22,037 nucleotides of DNA, from positions 1 through 22,037 of the IMG/VR virus record IMGVR_UViG_3300037189_000455; one strand, 5' to 3'. Shown here piece after piece: positions 1 to 6,276 of this stretch. Position numbers and translations under genes: made by a program. The notes under the pieces are model-generated. The model made no database searches, was not told the DNA's origin, and saw nothing but the letters and a program-made list of their open reading frames with translations. This stretch comes from a virus. The first letter of the stretch is position 1. Every line of letters begins with the position of its first letter.

Positions 1-21
1 CGAATCAGGCGAGGTGTGACT

Positions 22-882
22 CTAGTTGGCGAGAGCCAAATGAATTCCTTCTTCCAAAGAAATCTTTGGTGTGTAGAAGGTTTTCATCAGTTTGGCATCG
101 CCTACTCGGTAGGCAACGCCAACCGGCTCTGCCTCTAAATGGCGCACTGCTGGCGCATAGCCAACAGCATCTGCCACTAGGCGAGCCAAGTCATTGAAGG
201 ATGTCGGTCTGCCGGTAGCAAGGTTGACTGTCTCAATGTCAGTCTCCCAAGCCGTAAGCACCGCCTGGACGATGTCATCGATATGGATAAAATCGCGCAC
301 TTGAGTGCCATCGCCCCATATTTCAAAAGGATTTGCCTTACTCAAGCCACGAGCAATAAATGATGGAAATGGGTAATCAAGTGCCTGGTCTGATCCGTAA
401 CCCGAGAATGGACGAAAGACTTGCACTTTCAATCCTTGCGCTCTTGCGTGAACTGCCAACATCTCCCCTGTCAGCTTTGCCCATCCGTAAGTTAAATCAG
501 GTGTTTGGATGTATGACAAATCAATAAATGATTCTTCCAAACGAATTGATGGCATTCCTGGTGCTTGCAAGAAAGTTGGATATGCAGCAGATGAGGAAAA
601 ATAGGTGATGTTCTTTGGCTTGGTGCGTAGCGCCCAACCGAACATTTCTGCATCGATGGCGAGATCGACAGCCAGGGCAAGTGGCGAGCCTTCAATCATC
701 TTGCGCCCACCGACAACTGCTGCCAGGTGAATGACTTGGTCAAAATGGGTGTCATCAGTGCGGAAGAAGTCGCGAGTATCGATGCCGTTGACTATATCCA
801 CGCCGGTAATGTCGTGGCCTTCTAGGTGACGCTTAAAGTTGCGACCAACAAAGCCAGCGTCGCCTGTGATGAGGATTCTCAT
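22..882 (-). CDS. NAD-dependent nucleotide-sugar epimerase/dehydratase (extended SDR)
   Basis: A 286-aa extended short-chain dehydrogenase/reductase that probably converts an NDP-sugar (4,6-dehydratase, 4-epimerase or GDP-fucose-synthase type chemistry). Seen: the Rossmann motif GDAGFVG at residues 7-13, an acidic residue at the end of beta-2 (VDI, about 28-30), HLAA at 52-55, the catalytic-type SSS at 96-98 and the YGWAK (YxxxK) pair Y132/K136, then FRPFSGYG and RDFIHIDDI, typical of the sugar-binding half. The start is set at the ATG at 882. A longer in-frame reading to 1080 would overlap the upstream glycosyltransferase by about 185 bases and begins with a TTG. It lies 13 bases downstream of that glycosyltransferase and is probably co-transcribed with it. 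The exact substrate cannot be read from the sequence. The call as an SDR sugar enzyme is secure; dehydratase versus epimerase is open. Confidence 0.9.
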   Translation of the reverse strand: MRILITGDAGFVGRNFKRHLEGHDITGVDIVNGIDTRDFFRTDDTHFDQVIHLAAVVGGRKMIEGSPLALAVDLAIDAEMFGWALRTKPKNITYFSSSAAYPTFLQAPGMPSIRLEESFIDLSYIQTPDLTYGWAKLTGEMLAVHARAQGLKVQVFRPFSGYGSDQALDYPFPSFIARGLSKANPFEIWGDGTQVRDFIHIDDIVQAVLTAWETDIETVNLATGRPTSFNDLARLVADAVGYAPAVRHLEAEPVGVAYRVGDAKLMKTFYTPKISLEEGIHLALAN

Positions 883-895
883 TTGCAAGGCAACA

Positions 896-1573
896 TCATG
901 CCTGGTCTCGTAAATCCTGCAAGAGATATTGATAGAGGTCGCTGGCGATGTATTCGTGAAAAGCCTTGGCATCAGCGGAATAGACCTCGTCTGCATTAAC
1001 AGCGCGATATCCCTCGTCCCATTGGGCTTTGCCGTTTGTAGGGTGGAGATGCTCGATGATGACTTCAGGAAGATAAGCAATCGCAGTGTCTTGACCTAGT
1101 TTCAGCCAAAAGTTGTCCAGGTATAAGTGAATCATGTCAGGCGGTGTCATGCCGCCAAGTGCCTGGACTATGTCTGCGCTCATGGCAACAGCCGTTGGCA
1201 AACCTTCTCCTTGGAGAAGGTCGTTGCCGTAGGCGATGCCTGTGCCTATCTCATCGAGTGCATTCATTAACTTGGCATCCCAATGCTGAGTGCGTGGCCT
1301 GTGGTCGTCGCCGATGAATGCAAAGAATGCGTAATCGCCAGTGCTGATAATTTCACGAGCTGCGCGATTAAGCGGCTTGGCCATTCCCTTGCCTTCGCGT
1401 GGATACACAAGAAGAGTGAACCCTGGAAGTTCCCGGTAGGCGTCAATTGTCGGATCATCATTGTCAACAACTACAAACAAGTCAGCCTTAGTTTCAGTTT
1501 CCTTCCACGCAATAAGTAAATCTTCTATGTTAGAAGGTCTGCCTCTGCTTGGAATGATGACTGCCATGCTCAT
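896..1573 (-). CDS. glycosyltransferase, GT-A fold (GT2-like)
   Basis: A 225-aa soluble protein with the look of a small phage GT-A glycosyltransferase, expected to move a sugar from a nucleotide donor to a glycan or protein. Seen: the N-terminal beta strand AVIIPSRGRP (residues 4-13), VVDNDDP (35-41), a metal/donor-binding acidic motif IGDD at 87-90 (in the DxD place), LDNFW at 152-156 and a C-terminal EHLHP at 174-178 that could supply the metal-binding histidine. The start codon overlaps the preceding stop by four bases (ATGA), indicating translational coupling; an in-frame ATG two codons later (1567) is an alternative. It sits directly before the nucleotide-sugar SDR gene, so the pair looks like a donor-making/transfer unit. 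Acceptor and donor sugars are unknown. Confidence 0.82.
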   Translation of the reverse strand: MSMAVIIPSRGRPSNIEDLLIAWKETETKADLFVVVDNDDPTIDAYRELPGFTLLVYPREGKGMAKPLNRAAREIISTGDYAFFAFIGDDHRPRTQHWDAKLMNALDEIGTGIAYGNDLLQGEGLPTAVAMSADIVQALGGMTPPDMIHLYLDNFWLKLGQDTAIAYLPEVIIEHLHPTNGKAQWDEGYRAVNADEVYSADAKAFHEYIASDLYQYLLQDLRDQA

Positions 1574-1827
1574 ACAATTTCACCGGCAATGCTGGCATAA
1601 GCTGCCATATCCACAAAGGAATCCATGTGCGTTGGCGTTTCAACAAGCCTTGCGAGTTTGACGCCAACCATGCACAAAGCCACTTGCGATGGCGTTATAT
1701 CCATGTCAAGAATGACTTTCCATATATCGGCAATCCGCTGATGATTGATAAGCGGTGTCCCATAGTTCTTTTGTCGATCCGTTGATGTCAGGCGTAGTGC
1801 CTCGTTGAGTATCTCTTCCCTGTTCAT
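1570..1827 (-). CDS. DUF6378-like small phage protein
   Basis: An 85-aa protein that by memory matches the phage DUF6378 pattern: an N-terminal helix, then DRQKNYG (residues 17-23), an N-H-xx-IADIW segment, ITPSQVALCM, KLARL, and a C-terminal D-S-F-V-D-M-AAYA segment ending in AGE. The all-alpha look, the invariant YG and the paired aspartates recall MazG-like nucleotide pyrophosphohydrolases, but catalysis is not demonstrated and I assign no reaction. The start is an ATG with a strong GGGGAG ribosome-binding sequence three bases upstream. The stop overlaps the next gene by four bases. It is preceded 8 bases upstream by the endonuclease-VII-type gene, so it may belong to a DNA/nucleotide pair inside the lysis-proximal cluster. 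Confidence 0.7.
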   Translation of the reverse strand: MNREEILNEALRLTSTDRQKNYGTPLINHQRIADIWKVILDMDITPSQVALCMVGVKLARLVETPTHMDSFVDMAAYASIAGEIV

Positions 1828-1835
1828 GCTCTCCC

Positions 1836-2210
1836 CTAGATGAGTTTGATTTCGTGGTGTTTCAAATATCCAATTGCTTGAGCCAGGATTTCAACTGAGT
1901 CATCAGCCATCCCAATCAAGGTGTTGCAGTGTGCGCAGAGCAAAGCTCGAATTGGATTCTCGACATTGCTGTGGTCGTGATCGATGGAGAAACGTTTGCC
2001 GTAGGTTTCAGCGTCAATGTTGCAAATAGCACATTTGCCATTTTGTGCTACAAATAAAGCGTCATAGTCAACAGCGCGAATTACCTTGCGCTTGGCATTT
2101 CGACACTCATTGCACTCATCCCTGCGCCCATCCGAGGTGCGTATATTGCGGGAAAAGTGATGAAATTCCTTCACTTTTGCACAATATTGGCACTTCTTAG
2201 TTTGCATCAT
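1836..2210 (-). CDS. HNH / recombination endonuclease VII-type nuclease
   Basis: A 124-aa protein with the endonuclease VII (T4 gp49-like) HNH signature. Seen: a zinc-type CAIC at residues 60-63, the catalytic IDHDH at 76-80, LLCAHCN at 91-96 (second zinc knuckle and active-site Asn), then a helical tail of the form LAQAIGYL typical of the family. An additional N-terminal Cys pair set (CQYC at 7-10 and CNEC at 33-36) looks like a small zinc ribbon. Family members resolve branched DNA before packaging, or act as homing-type HNH nucleases; either is possible here. The start ATG shares one base with the endolysin stop (TAATG), and a second ATG follows immediately at 2207. It is placed between lysis genes and glycan genes, away from any visible replication genes. 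Confidence 0.88.
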   Translation of the reverse strand: MMQTKKCQYCAKVKEFHHFSRNIRTSDGRRDECNECRNAKRKVIRAVDYDALFVAQNGKCAICNIDAETYGKRFSIDHDHSNVENPIRALLCAHCNTLIGMADDSVEILAQAIGYLKHHEIKLI

Positions 2211-2704
2211 TAGTCAGTGAAAGGAGGCAATCCAAAACCGACAATGAATACAGGCAAAGATGGCTTGAGAGCGCTGCGATTCTTTTTGTTAAATGCTCGA
2301 ACTTTCAGGCAGACTTCCCCGCCATTGCGCTGGTCGCCTTTTTTATCAGGTGCGGTGTTGCCTTCAATAGTGTTGACAGTGCCATCTTCGTTGTTCTTGA
2401 CCACGATTCCAATGTGACTGATTCGATCCACGCCGTCGCCCGGGAAGTCAAAGAACACCAGGTCACCAACTTGAGGTGTAGCACCTTCGGCATCTTGCCA
2501 AGCCTTCTTCTTTTGGAAGGCTGTTGCACCTGCCAGGGTTGAGGTGCAGTCAGGAATCTTTACTCCCACATTCTTAAAAATCCAGTTGACGAACGCACCG
2601 CACCAAGGCTGGTCTGTCTTTTGATACTTGGTGTGATTCTCGCCGGTCTCGATATACCCCAACTCAGCGCGAGCAGCGGTTGCTACTTGATAGCGTTGTC
2701 CCAT
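2210..2704 (-). CDS. endolysin, CHAP-domain amidase/peptidase
   Basis: A 164-aa protein made almost entirely of a CHAP (NlpC/P60-fold) domain, expected to cut peptidoglycan peptides or the amide bond at the end of infection. Seen: the catalytic cysteine in DQPWCGAFVNW (C35), the catalytic histidine in RISHIGIV (H97), and the third polar residues in TIEGNT (E114, N116), with the VGDLVFFD strand (79-86) in between. There is no signal peptide, so it needs a holin for export, and candidate holins lie directly upstream. No separate cell-wall-binding repeat is visible; the roughly 40 C-terminal residues are basic and could help binding. The start is coupled to the previous stop by TAATG, and its own stop is coupled the same way to the nuclease gene. 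Confidence 0.92.
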   Translation of the reverse strand: MGQRYQVATAARAELGYIETGENHTKYQKTDQPWCGAFVNWIFKNVGVKIPDCTSTLAGATAFQKKKAWQDAEGATPQVGDLVFFDFPGDGVDRISHIGIVVKNNEDGTVNTIEGNTAPDKKGDQRNGGEVCLKVRAFNKKNRSALKPSLPVFIVGFGLPPFTD

Positions 2705-2949
2705 TACTTTGTCCCCTCGGTCTTTGTTGCTTTTGCAAATGCGTGGTTGATTTCCTTTTCAGACAACTTGCCATCGGCCACATAGAAGCGTGAAAGCTCG
2801 GCGATGACGTCCATTGTCGCTAGTAGGCCAGCAACTGAGGCTGCCTTCCATACATCAATGCCAAAGATGGAGGCTGCTCCGATAGTGCCGAGTGCTCCAA
2901 TGATGAATGTCGCGATGATGCGCAGAATGATGTCTTTGATGATTCTCAT
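2704..2949 (-). CDS. holin candidate (r1t-like, two-TM membrane protein)
   Basis: An 81-aa protein starting at an ATG with AAAGGAAT upstream. Two hydrophobic helices are visible (about residues 8-28 and 33-50) separated by GIDVWKAA, a layout that resembles r1t-type holins. A soluble charged tail with DGKLSEKEIN follows, which is common in holins of this group. It would make lesions in the cytoplasmic membrane that let the CHAP endolysin reach the wall. Its stop overlaps the endolysin start by one base, which is strong contextual support. An upstream in-frame extension to 3090 is rejected because it lacks a Shine-Dalgarno sequence and would read through the 56-aa membrane protein gene in another frame. 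The neighbouring small membrane proteins could equally be the holin or antiholin. Confidence 0.72.
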   Translation of the reverse strand: MRIIKDIILRIIATFIIGALGTIGAASIFGIDVWKAASVAGLLATMDVIAELSRFYVADGKLSEKEINHAFAKATKTEGTK

Positions 2950-2963
2950 GGTTATTCCTTTGC

Positions 2964-3134
2964 TCAGGGGTTGCGGAGTGGGAATGTGATGACCCAACCG
3001 ATGAATGACGCGATGATTGCGTAACCAACGACTGTCTTGGCTGATCCGGTGAGAACTAGCCAGCCAACGAATAAGCCCACAAATGTCCAAATCTGATTAG
3101 CCATATCTGATGCAAACTCACGAAAACGCTTCAT
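2964..3134 (-). CDS. 56-aa two-TM membrane protein in lysis cassette
   Basis: A short gene encoding 56 residues. It begins MKRFREFASDMANQ, then has two hydrophobic helices (about residues 15-30, IWTFVGLFVGWLVLTG, and 35-51, ending IGWVITFP) and ends LRNP. The start is well supported: GGAGGA lies four bases upstream, and the ATG overlaps the stop of the preceding FN3/coiled-coil gene by four bases (ATGA). The stop is 14 bases before the start of the next membrane protein. Size, topology and position next to the holin candidate and the endolysin suggest a holin, antiholin or other lysis-timing partner, but no family is recognised. The basic N-terminus would keep it cytoplasmic under the positive-inside rule. 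Confidence 0.75.
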   Translation of the reverse strand: MKRFREFASDMANQIWTFVGLFVGWLVLTGSAKTVVGYAIIASFIGWVITFPLRNP

Positions 3135-4624
3135 GGATTCCTCCTTAAAACAGCCCCGGCAAAAATGGTTGCAACAAGAATCTTCTTGGCCTTCTTGCGC
3201 GTAATAGGTGACATGTCGTTTCCAACGTTCGCCATCGCGACATAGGCATCGGCAATTGCTTGCGCCGCTTGCCCCACGCCAGGAATCTCAATGTTGACCT
3301 CTATCGGTTCAACGGGAACTGCAACGTCAGGTGCGTTGAAAGTGACGCCGCCGGGTTGCCCGATAAAGGTCTCAGCGGTAGTAATTGCATCGGGAGGAAT
3401 CGGATCACCTGTGCCTGGTAATGGCGCTGGCGCTGTCAAAGTGCCATCTTCATTGACCACTTGCGGTTGGGATTGAGTGCCGAAGAATTCAATGCCGCCG
3501 TTTTCCACACCTTGAACGTCTTGCTGGATGCGTGGTGTCAAAAGGTCACCTTCGGGAACTTTTGGCTTATCAATAGGAAGTTGCTCTGCGCTGTTTGGCT
3601 TGACGCCGATTTCTGCAATCGCCTTGGCTTCTTCAGCCTTAGCCTTTACCTCTTGCGCCTTAGCCTTTACCTCTTCAGCCTTGATGCGAGCTAACTCTGC
3701 AATTTGCTTATCTGCCTCAGCCCTGGCTGCATCTGCAATCGCTTTTGCATTGATTGCAATCTGAGCCTTTGCCGCAATGTCGGCTGCAATTCTTGCTGCC
3801 TCCGCCACTTGCCTATCAGCCTCGGCCTTTGCCTTGGCTATCTCGGCGGCAACTCGATCCGCTGCATCTTTTTCTTGCAGCGCCGCCAGGATTGCATCAG
3901 CTTGCGCCTTTGCTTTGGCTTCGGCTTCGGCCAATCGTGCTGCTATCTCAGACTCAATGCGCTTGGCTTCGGCGATGCGAGCATCTATCTCTGCCCTAAT
4001 GCGCGATGCCTCTGCCTCTCGCGCTGCTTGCTCTGCTGCGACTGCGCTGGCGATTGCGGCTTGAGCTGTTGCCTCTGCTTGACGTTGCGCCTCCATATCA
4101 ACTGCCGGAGGCGGAGTAGGAATCACGACAGTCTGTGTTTCCAAAGTTGCCGTTCTCGTATCAAGGATGACCCCTGCGCCTGTAGTTGATGTCTCTATTG
4201 GCACAAGAATTGGTGGTGGGTCTATCGCGATTGTTGGTTTACCCAACTTGACGGATTTGCTGATGTAGCCTGAATACATCTGCAAGGAATCGTTATCGGA
4301 TCGAATAGAGAAATCAAACAAGCGCCCGTCTAGTGCTCCGGCGTCATCAACAACGTCAAAACTCAGATTGATGTGGGTCTCCGTTGAAGCTATTGCCCTG
4401 CCGCCGCCTTCGCATCCCTTGCAAAACCAAAAGACGCCATATCTTTCAACAGGCGCGGAATCTTGTGGCGCTTGCCATTGTAATTTTACTTGGCGGGTTT
4501 GGTAGTCAACTTCTAACTCAAGGTTTGTTGGTGTCCCAATCACGCCTGAATCTGCGCCAGCCCAATCAGGGATGATGGCAAAAATTATTCCAAGAACGAT
4601 TGCAACGCGAGCAATCTTTGGCAA
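3131..4624 (-). CDS. secreted FN3 / long coiled-coil protein with C-terminal hydrophobic tail
   Basis: A 497-aa protein of unknown function starting at TTG (4624) with AGGA five bases upstream; no ATG lies nearby and the hydrophobic leader begins at this codon. Seen in order: a signal-peptide-like start (basic MPKIAR, hydrophobic 7-19, possible cleavage after AGA at about 24); a fibronectin-III-like beta domain (about 28-128) carrying CKGC at 68-71; a Pro/Thr-rich linker (130-175); an Ala/Glu/Lys/Arg-rich coiled coil (about 176-340) with near-perfect heptads such as EVKAKAQ/EVKAKAE; a second Pro-rich linker; and a C-terminal basic patch TRKKAKK (475-481) followed by a short hydrophobic stretch (482-493). 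No lipobox is present. It sits among membrane and lysis genes, so a wall-spanning, spanin-like or surface role is conceivable; a virion role is also possible. Confidence 0.8.
   Translation of the reverse strand: MPKIARVAIVLGIIFAIIPDWAGADSGVIGTPTNLELEVDYQTRQVKLQWQAPQDSAPVERYGVFWFCKGCEGGGRAIASTETHINLSFDVVDDAGALDGRLFDFSIRSDNDSLQMYSGYISKSVKLGKPTIAIDPPPILVPIETSTTGAGVILDTRTATLETQTVVIPTPPPAVDMEAQRQAEATAQAAIASAVAAEQAAREAEASRIRAEIDARIAEAKRIESEIAARLAEAEAKAKAQADAILAALQEKDAADRVAAEIAKAKAEADRQVAEAARIAADIAAKAQIAINAKAIADAARAEADKQIAELARIKAEEVKAKAQEVKAKAEEAKAIAEIGVKPNSAEQLPIDKPKVPEGDLLTPRIQQDVQGVENGGIEFFGTQSQPQVVNEDGTLTAPAPLPGTGDPIPPDAITTAETFIGQPGGVTFNAPDVAVPVEPIEVNIEIPGVGQAAQAIADAYVAMANVGNDMSPITRKKAKKILVATIFAGAVLRRNP
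3139..3144 (-). promoter_or_regulatory. strong ribosome-binding site for the 56-aa membrane gene
   Basis: On the minus strand this reads GGAGGA, four bases before the ATG at 3134. It is one of the best Shine-Dalgarno matches in the window and is the main reason to accept the very short gene downstream. Confidence 0.75.
3636..3675 (-). repeat. 21-bp tandem repeat encoding a heptad of the coiled coil
   Basis: A 19-base match (gccttagcctttacctctt on the plus strand) occurs at 3636-3654 and again at 3657-3675, a period of 21 bases or seven codons. It encodes the adjacent heptads EVKAKAQ and EVKAKAE, suggesting that part of the coiled coil grew by slippage or unequal recombination. Confidence 0.7.
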
Positions 4625-4693
4625 AGGATTCCTGCTATCTCCCTGGTGATTTTACTTGTGAGAGGAATGTTCCTAGTCGAGCCAGGAAGTACC

Positions 4694-4957
4694 TCACGAG
4701 ACTCGGCGACGCTTAGGTGTAGTGATTTCCATCTTCGCCTTCATCACTGCAATGTCGGTCTTGATGCAAGCCTGATTGTTGTGCAGCTCTTCAACTTGCT
4801 GTTTCATTCCGTTGCCGTCGTTAAAGATTGCATACTCAATTCGATCCAACTTCTTGATGATGTGCATATACACGCGAAAACCCCCACCGAGTATGACGAG
4901 GGTGTTGGCTAATGCGCTGATTGTTGCAAGGAGCATGGATGAGTTGGAAAGGTTCAT
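4694..4957 (-). CDS. membrane-anchored coiled-coil small protein
   Basis: An 87-aa protein with one N-terminal hydrophobic helix (about residues 8-32, containing LLATISALANTLVILGGGF), then a charged, coiled-coil-like segment (IKKLDRIEYAI, then MKQQVEELHNN) and a basic tail (TPKRRRVS). The start is an ATG at 4957 with AGGAGA about a dozen bases upstream, a slightly long spacing; an in-frame ATG seven codons later (4936) is possible. The TM-then-coil layout is the reverse of XhlA-type proteins and resembles several phage holin-accessory proteins, but I recognise no named family. It lies between the tail fibre cluster and the FN3/coiled-coil gene, at the border of the lysis cassette. Confidence 0.65.
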   Translation of the reverse strand: MNLSNSSMLLATISALANTLVILGGGFRVYMHIIKKLDRIEYAIFNDGNGMKQQVEELHNNQACIKTDIAVMKAKMEITTPKRRRVS

Positions 4958-4987
4958 AAGGAATTGCTTCTCCTATGTGTGGATGAG

Positions 4988-5221
4988 TTAGATGACGAGT
5001 GTGTCTGCCTCGGCTTGAGTTAAAGGTGTGCCAGCGATGAGCTTTGCCTTGGCCGATGCTTTAAGTGTGGCTAGGGCTGCGGCTGCTGCCTCACGAGTCA
5101 CTCGATCCGCTTCGGCAACCGCTGCATCTGCTTGCATCTGTGCTACTTCGGCATCGGTGAGTTCAATAATTGACTCCACGCCTGTCTCGCAGTTTATTTC
5201 GATTCGTGTTGGGTTAGGCAT
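4988..5221 (-). CDS. small acidic/Ala-rich helical protein downstream of tail fibres
   Basis: A 77-aa protein of unknown function. It has a short beta-like N-terminus with INCETGVES, an LTDAEVAQMQ helix, an alanine-rich helical middle, and a C-terminus of the form KLIAGTPLTQAEADTLV. Such small proteins commonly follow tail-fibre genes in phages and may assist fibre assembly, but this is only contextual. The start is an ATG with GGAG six bases upstream. The first codons overlap the end of the last receptor-binding paralogue by eight bases, so it is probably translationally coupled to it. Confidence 0.7.
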   Translation of the reverse strand: MPNPTRIEINCETGVESIIELTDAEVAQMQADAAVAEADRVTREAAAAALATLKASAKAKLIAGTPLTQAEADTLVI

Positions 5222-5750
5222 TTTTTACTCCATATAGGTAGGCGGTTGTGTATTGAGCCCAAACTCCTGAGAGTGGGAATATAGTGACGCGATTTATTGC
5301 AGATGTTCCTGTCCAAATTCCTGCTGTAATACCTAAACTTCCAATGGATGACGAGTTTGCTTCCACAACTGTATCAACCGAAACACTTTTTTGTGTTGAG
5401 CCTAAATAGTTTGGTATGTATAACTCACCATTTGAAAATGTGTTTGCAGTATCGTTTGCGTTGTTTGCTCCGTAACTTGATGTGCTACACCACAATTCAG
5501 TTTGAGCGGAGCGAGTATTCGAACCAGCCGCACCGCCACCACCTGCAAGACCTATTGATGTGTAATTAGAACCTGAATCATTATTAAAACGTAATAGCAA
5601 ATACTCTTGATTACCGCTTGTGCTTGTGCTTCGCAACGATACTTTCAAACACAAATCAGTAAATGTTGAAACAATGCTTGTAAAGTCAATAGTTGCAGCA
5701 CCGCCGCTGCCAACTGTACTTGACGAAATTAACTCAAATGTATTAGCCAT
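5214..5750 (-). CDS. receptor-binding/tail-tip paralogue C (third copy in transcript order)
   Basis: A 178-aa beta-rich protein, the last of three consecutive paralogues. Shared landmarks: ATIDFTSIVSTFTDL (residues about 19-33), a strand ending SLRST, RFNNDSGSNYT (54-64), a Gly-rich loop, SVSVDTV, and the C-terminal TSAINRVTI and TTAYLYGV. The Ser/Thr/Asn/Gly-rich composition with regular beta strands suggests a jelly-roll-like module on the tail tip, probably carbohydrate binding. It starts at an ATG coupled by TAATG to paralogue B. The copy has diverged strongly from the other two, and the DNA is AT-richer than the tail genes upstream. The function as a receptor-binding or tail-tip protein is inferred from position and fold-like features. 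Confidence 0.68.
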   Translation of the reverse strand: MANTFELISSSTVGSGGAATIDFTSIVSTFTDLCLKVSLRSTSTSGNQEYLLLRFNNDSGSNYTSIGLAGGGGAAGSNTRSAQTELWCSTSSYGANNANDTANTFSNGELYIPNYLGSTQKSVSVDTVVEANSSSIGSLGITAGIWTGTSAINRVTIFPLSGVWAQYTTAYLYGVKNA

Positions 5751-6274
5751 TATGCCGCCGCGATTCCGTAGAGGGTTGCTGTTGTTCCTGAAGCCAAATT
5801 TGCTGCTCCATCGCCATAAATCTGTACTTGGTTAATTGCGCTCGTACTACGCCAAAGCCCAACTGTTGCTTCTACATATAATTCTGGTTGATTTGAACGT
5901 ATTAACAATGTTTTATATGTGGTGCTGTTTGAATAATTATTGATAGAAATTGTGGTAACGCAAAAAACTCCGGCGGTAGCAGTTGCGCCCGGAATGGAAT
6001 CCCAAGCAATAGTAGTCGAACCTGTACCACGAGCAGATGATGCAGCAGAGCCAGTTCCTAATAATCGAGTCCTAGAATAATTAGCGCCTGTGTCTATTGA
6101 GCCATTGCCAACTCTAATAAATCCTGCTACATCTGCACCTGAATAAGTTGAACGAGCAGAAATAATAATTACTAAGTCTGTATAACTCTGGCTAATTCCA
6201 GTAAAAGTAATATCTGCTGCGGAACTACTAAGCGTTGTAGTCGCTATCGGTGTGTAGGTTGATCCGGCTGCCAT
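5750..6274 (-). CDS. receptor-binding/tail-tip paralogue B
   Basis: A 174-aa middle member of the tandem trio. Landmarks that align with its neighbours: YTPIATTTL near the start, ADITFTGISQSYTDLV (about 20-35), SARST, a DTGANYSRTRLLGTG segment in place of the NDSGSNY motif, INNYSNSTTYKT, and C-terminal TSAINQVQI plus TTATLYGI. The start is an ATG two bases after the stop of paralogue A, with a GGGG ribosome-binding sequence. G+C is low here (bases 5881-5940 contain 16 G or C by my count). It is probably a virion tail-tip protein contacting the host surface; no enzymatic motif is seen. Confidence 0.68.
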   Translation of the reverse strand: MAAGSTYTPIATTTLSSSAADITFTGISQSYTDLVIIISARSTYSGADVAGFIRVGNGSIDTGANYSRTRLLGTGSAASSARGTGSTTIAWDSIPGATATAGVFCVTTISINNYSNSTTYKTLLIRSNQPELYVEATVGLWRSTSAINQVQIYGDGAANLASGTTATLYGIAAA

Positions 6275-6276
6275 GA

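Noticed and set aside
1-21. Possible start of a further gene after the SDR gene
   Set aside because: Only 21 bases remain before the edge and no start codon with a ribosome-binding site is visible.
3704-4189. Cys- and Leu-rich plus-strand open frame of 161 codons, with neighbours at 3528-4064
   Set aside because: It is antisense to the Ala/Glu/Lys coiled coil. The biased codons of that coil keep opposite-strand frames open; no ribosome-binding site or family resemblance is seen.
4625-4693. Possible terminator in the 69-base gap between the coiled-coil genes
   Set aside because: Only short, interrupted pairs (TTCCT/AGGAA, GAGG/CCTC) are present with no U-run; this is not enough for a terminator call. 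The gap appears to hold only the leader of the TTG-start gene.
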